Shown here: positions 8,187 to 8,269 of the stretch, piece after piece
Position numbering within the stretch: the first letter of the stretch is position 1
Layout: every line of letters begins with the position of its first letter
DNA from: Leclercia sp. UBA7405
GTDB lineage: Bacteria > Pseudomonadota > Gammaproteobacteria > Enterobacterales > Enterobacteriaceae
NCBI GenBank assembly: GCA_002469605.1
Contig: DKMV01000063.1
Coordinates: forward strand, 2,797 to 11,065
Length of the DNA stretch: 8,269 bases
Direction of reading: 5' to 3'
Notes under the pieces: generated by a model
Told to the model about the DNA's origin: nothing
Seen by the model: only the letters and a program-made list of their open reading frames with translations
The model's database searches: none
Position numbers and translations under genes: made by a program

Positions 8187-8221
8187 CACTTCACAGTTGA
8201 CTATGGTAGAGTGACTGTGAA
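8184..8221 (+). promoter_or_regulatory. Probable proximal 6S RNA promoter (ssrS P1) with flanking inverted repeat
   Basis: TAGAGT (8207-8212) would start transcription near 8219, 9 nt before the mature 6S end, as reported for E. coli P1. The -35 at 17 nt spacing is TAACAC (8184-8189) and is poor. The -10 lies in the 16 nt loop of a perfect inverted repeat, TTCACAGT (8190-8197) and ACTGTGAA (8214-8221). The repeat follows the zapA stop by 3 nt but has no U-run, so it is not a normal terminator. Confidence 0.5.
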
Positions 8222-8227
8222 GAACAA

Positions 8228-8269
8228 ATTTCTCTGAGATGTTTGCATGCGGGCCAGTCCCCTGAGCCG
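8228..8269 (+). ncRNA. ssrS: 6S RNA, 5' end (rest beyond window)
   Basis: ATTTCTCTGAGATGTTTGC and the following GGGCCAGTCCCCTGAGCCG match the 5' end of E. coli 6S RNA with two differences in the 42 bases visible. 6S RNA is about 184 nt long and mimics an open promoter; it binds sigma-70 RNA polymerase and reduces transcription in stationary phase. The visible part is the 5' strand of the closing stem and the first internal region; the central bubble and 3' strand lie outside. Its position just after zapA is the conserved enterobacterial arrangement, and ygfA (fau) would be expected next. Confidence 0.93.

Overview
This window is a stretch of ordinary enterobacterial core chromosome. I recognise every gene from its protein sequence: gcvP (partial)-gcvH-gcvT, then ubiI-ubiH-pepP-ygfB, all on the minus strand, followed by zapA and the start of ssrS (6S RNA) on the plus strand. 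Gene order, protein lengths and near-identity to remembered E. coli proteins place it in the Enterobacteriaceae. The high GC content and an ERIC repeat fit Klebsiella, Enterobacter or a relative, but I cannot fix the genus by eye.

Positions 1-2962 hold the glycine cleavage operon gcvT-gcvH-gcvP, read leftwards, with gcvP cut by the window edge. An ERIC element of about 123 bp fills most of the gcvH-gcvP spacer. Positions 2963-3390 are the gcvT control region. It contains a near-consensus PurR box over the expected transcription start, three copies of an ATTAGNTTAT motif at the spacing expected for GcvA sites 1, 2 and 3, a CRP half-site far upstream, and a possible 13-15 codon leader ORF. The hairpin at its far end probably ends the ubi transcript.

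Positions 3391-7693 hold ygfB-pepP-ubiH-ubiI, very tightly packed (20 nt gap, ATGA overlap, 12 nt gap), so they are probably one transcript. UbiH and UbiI are flavin hydroxylases acting on C4 and C5 of the ubiquinone ring. PepP is an Xaa-Pro aminopeptidase with all its metal ligands present. YgfB is a UPF0149 protein.

Positions 7694-7856 are the divergent ygfB/zapA promoter region, with a perfect small palindrome between the two candidate promoters. zapA (an FtsZ-ring protein) follows. The last 42 bases are the 5' end of 6S RNA, with a P1 promoter just upstream and a P2 promoter inside zapA.

I found no mobile genes, CRISPR array, defence system or broken gene. The interest lies in the regulatory DNA. 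The long plus-strand ORFs opposite gcvP, ubiI, ubiH and pepP are in-register shadows of codon bias.
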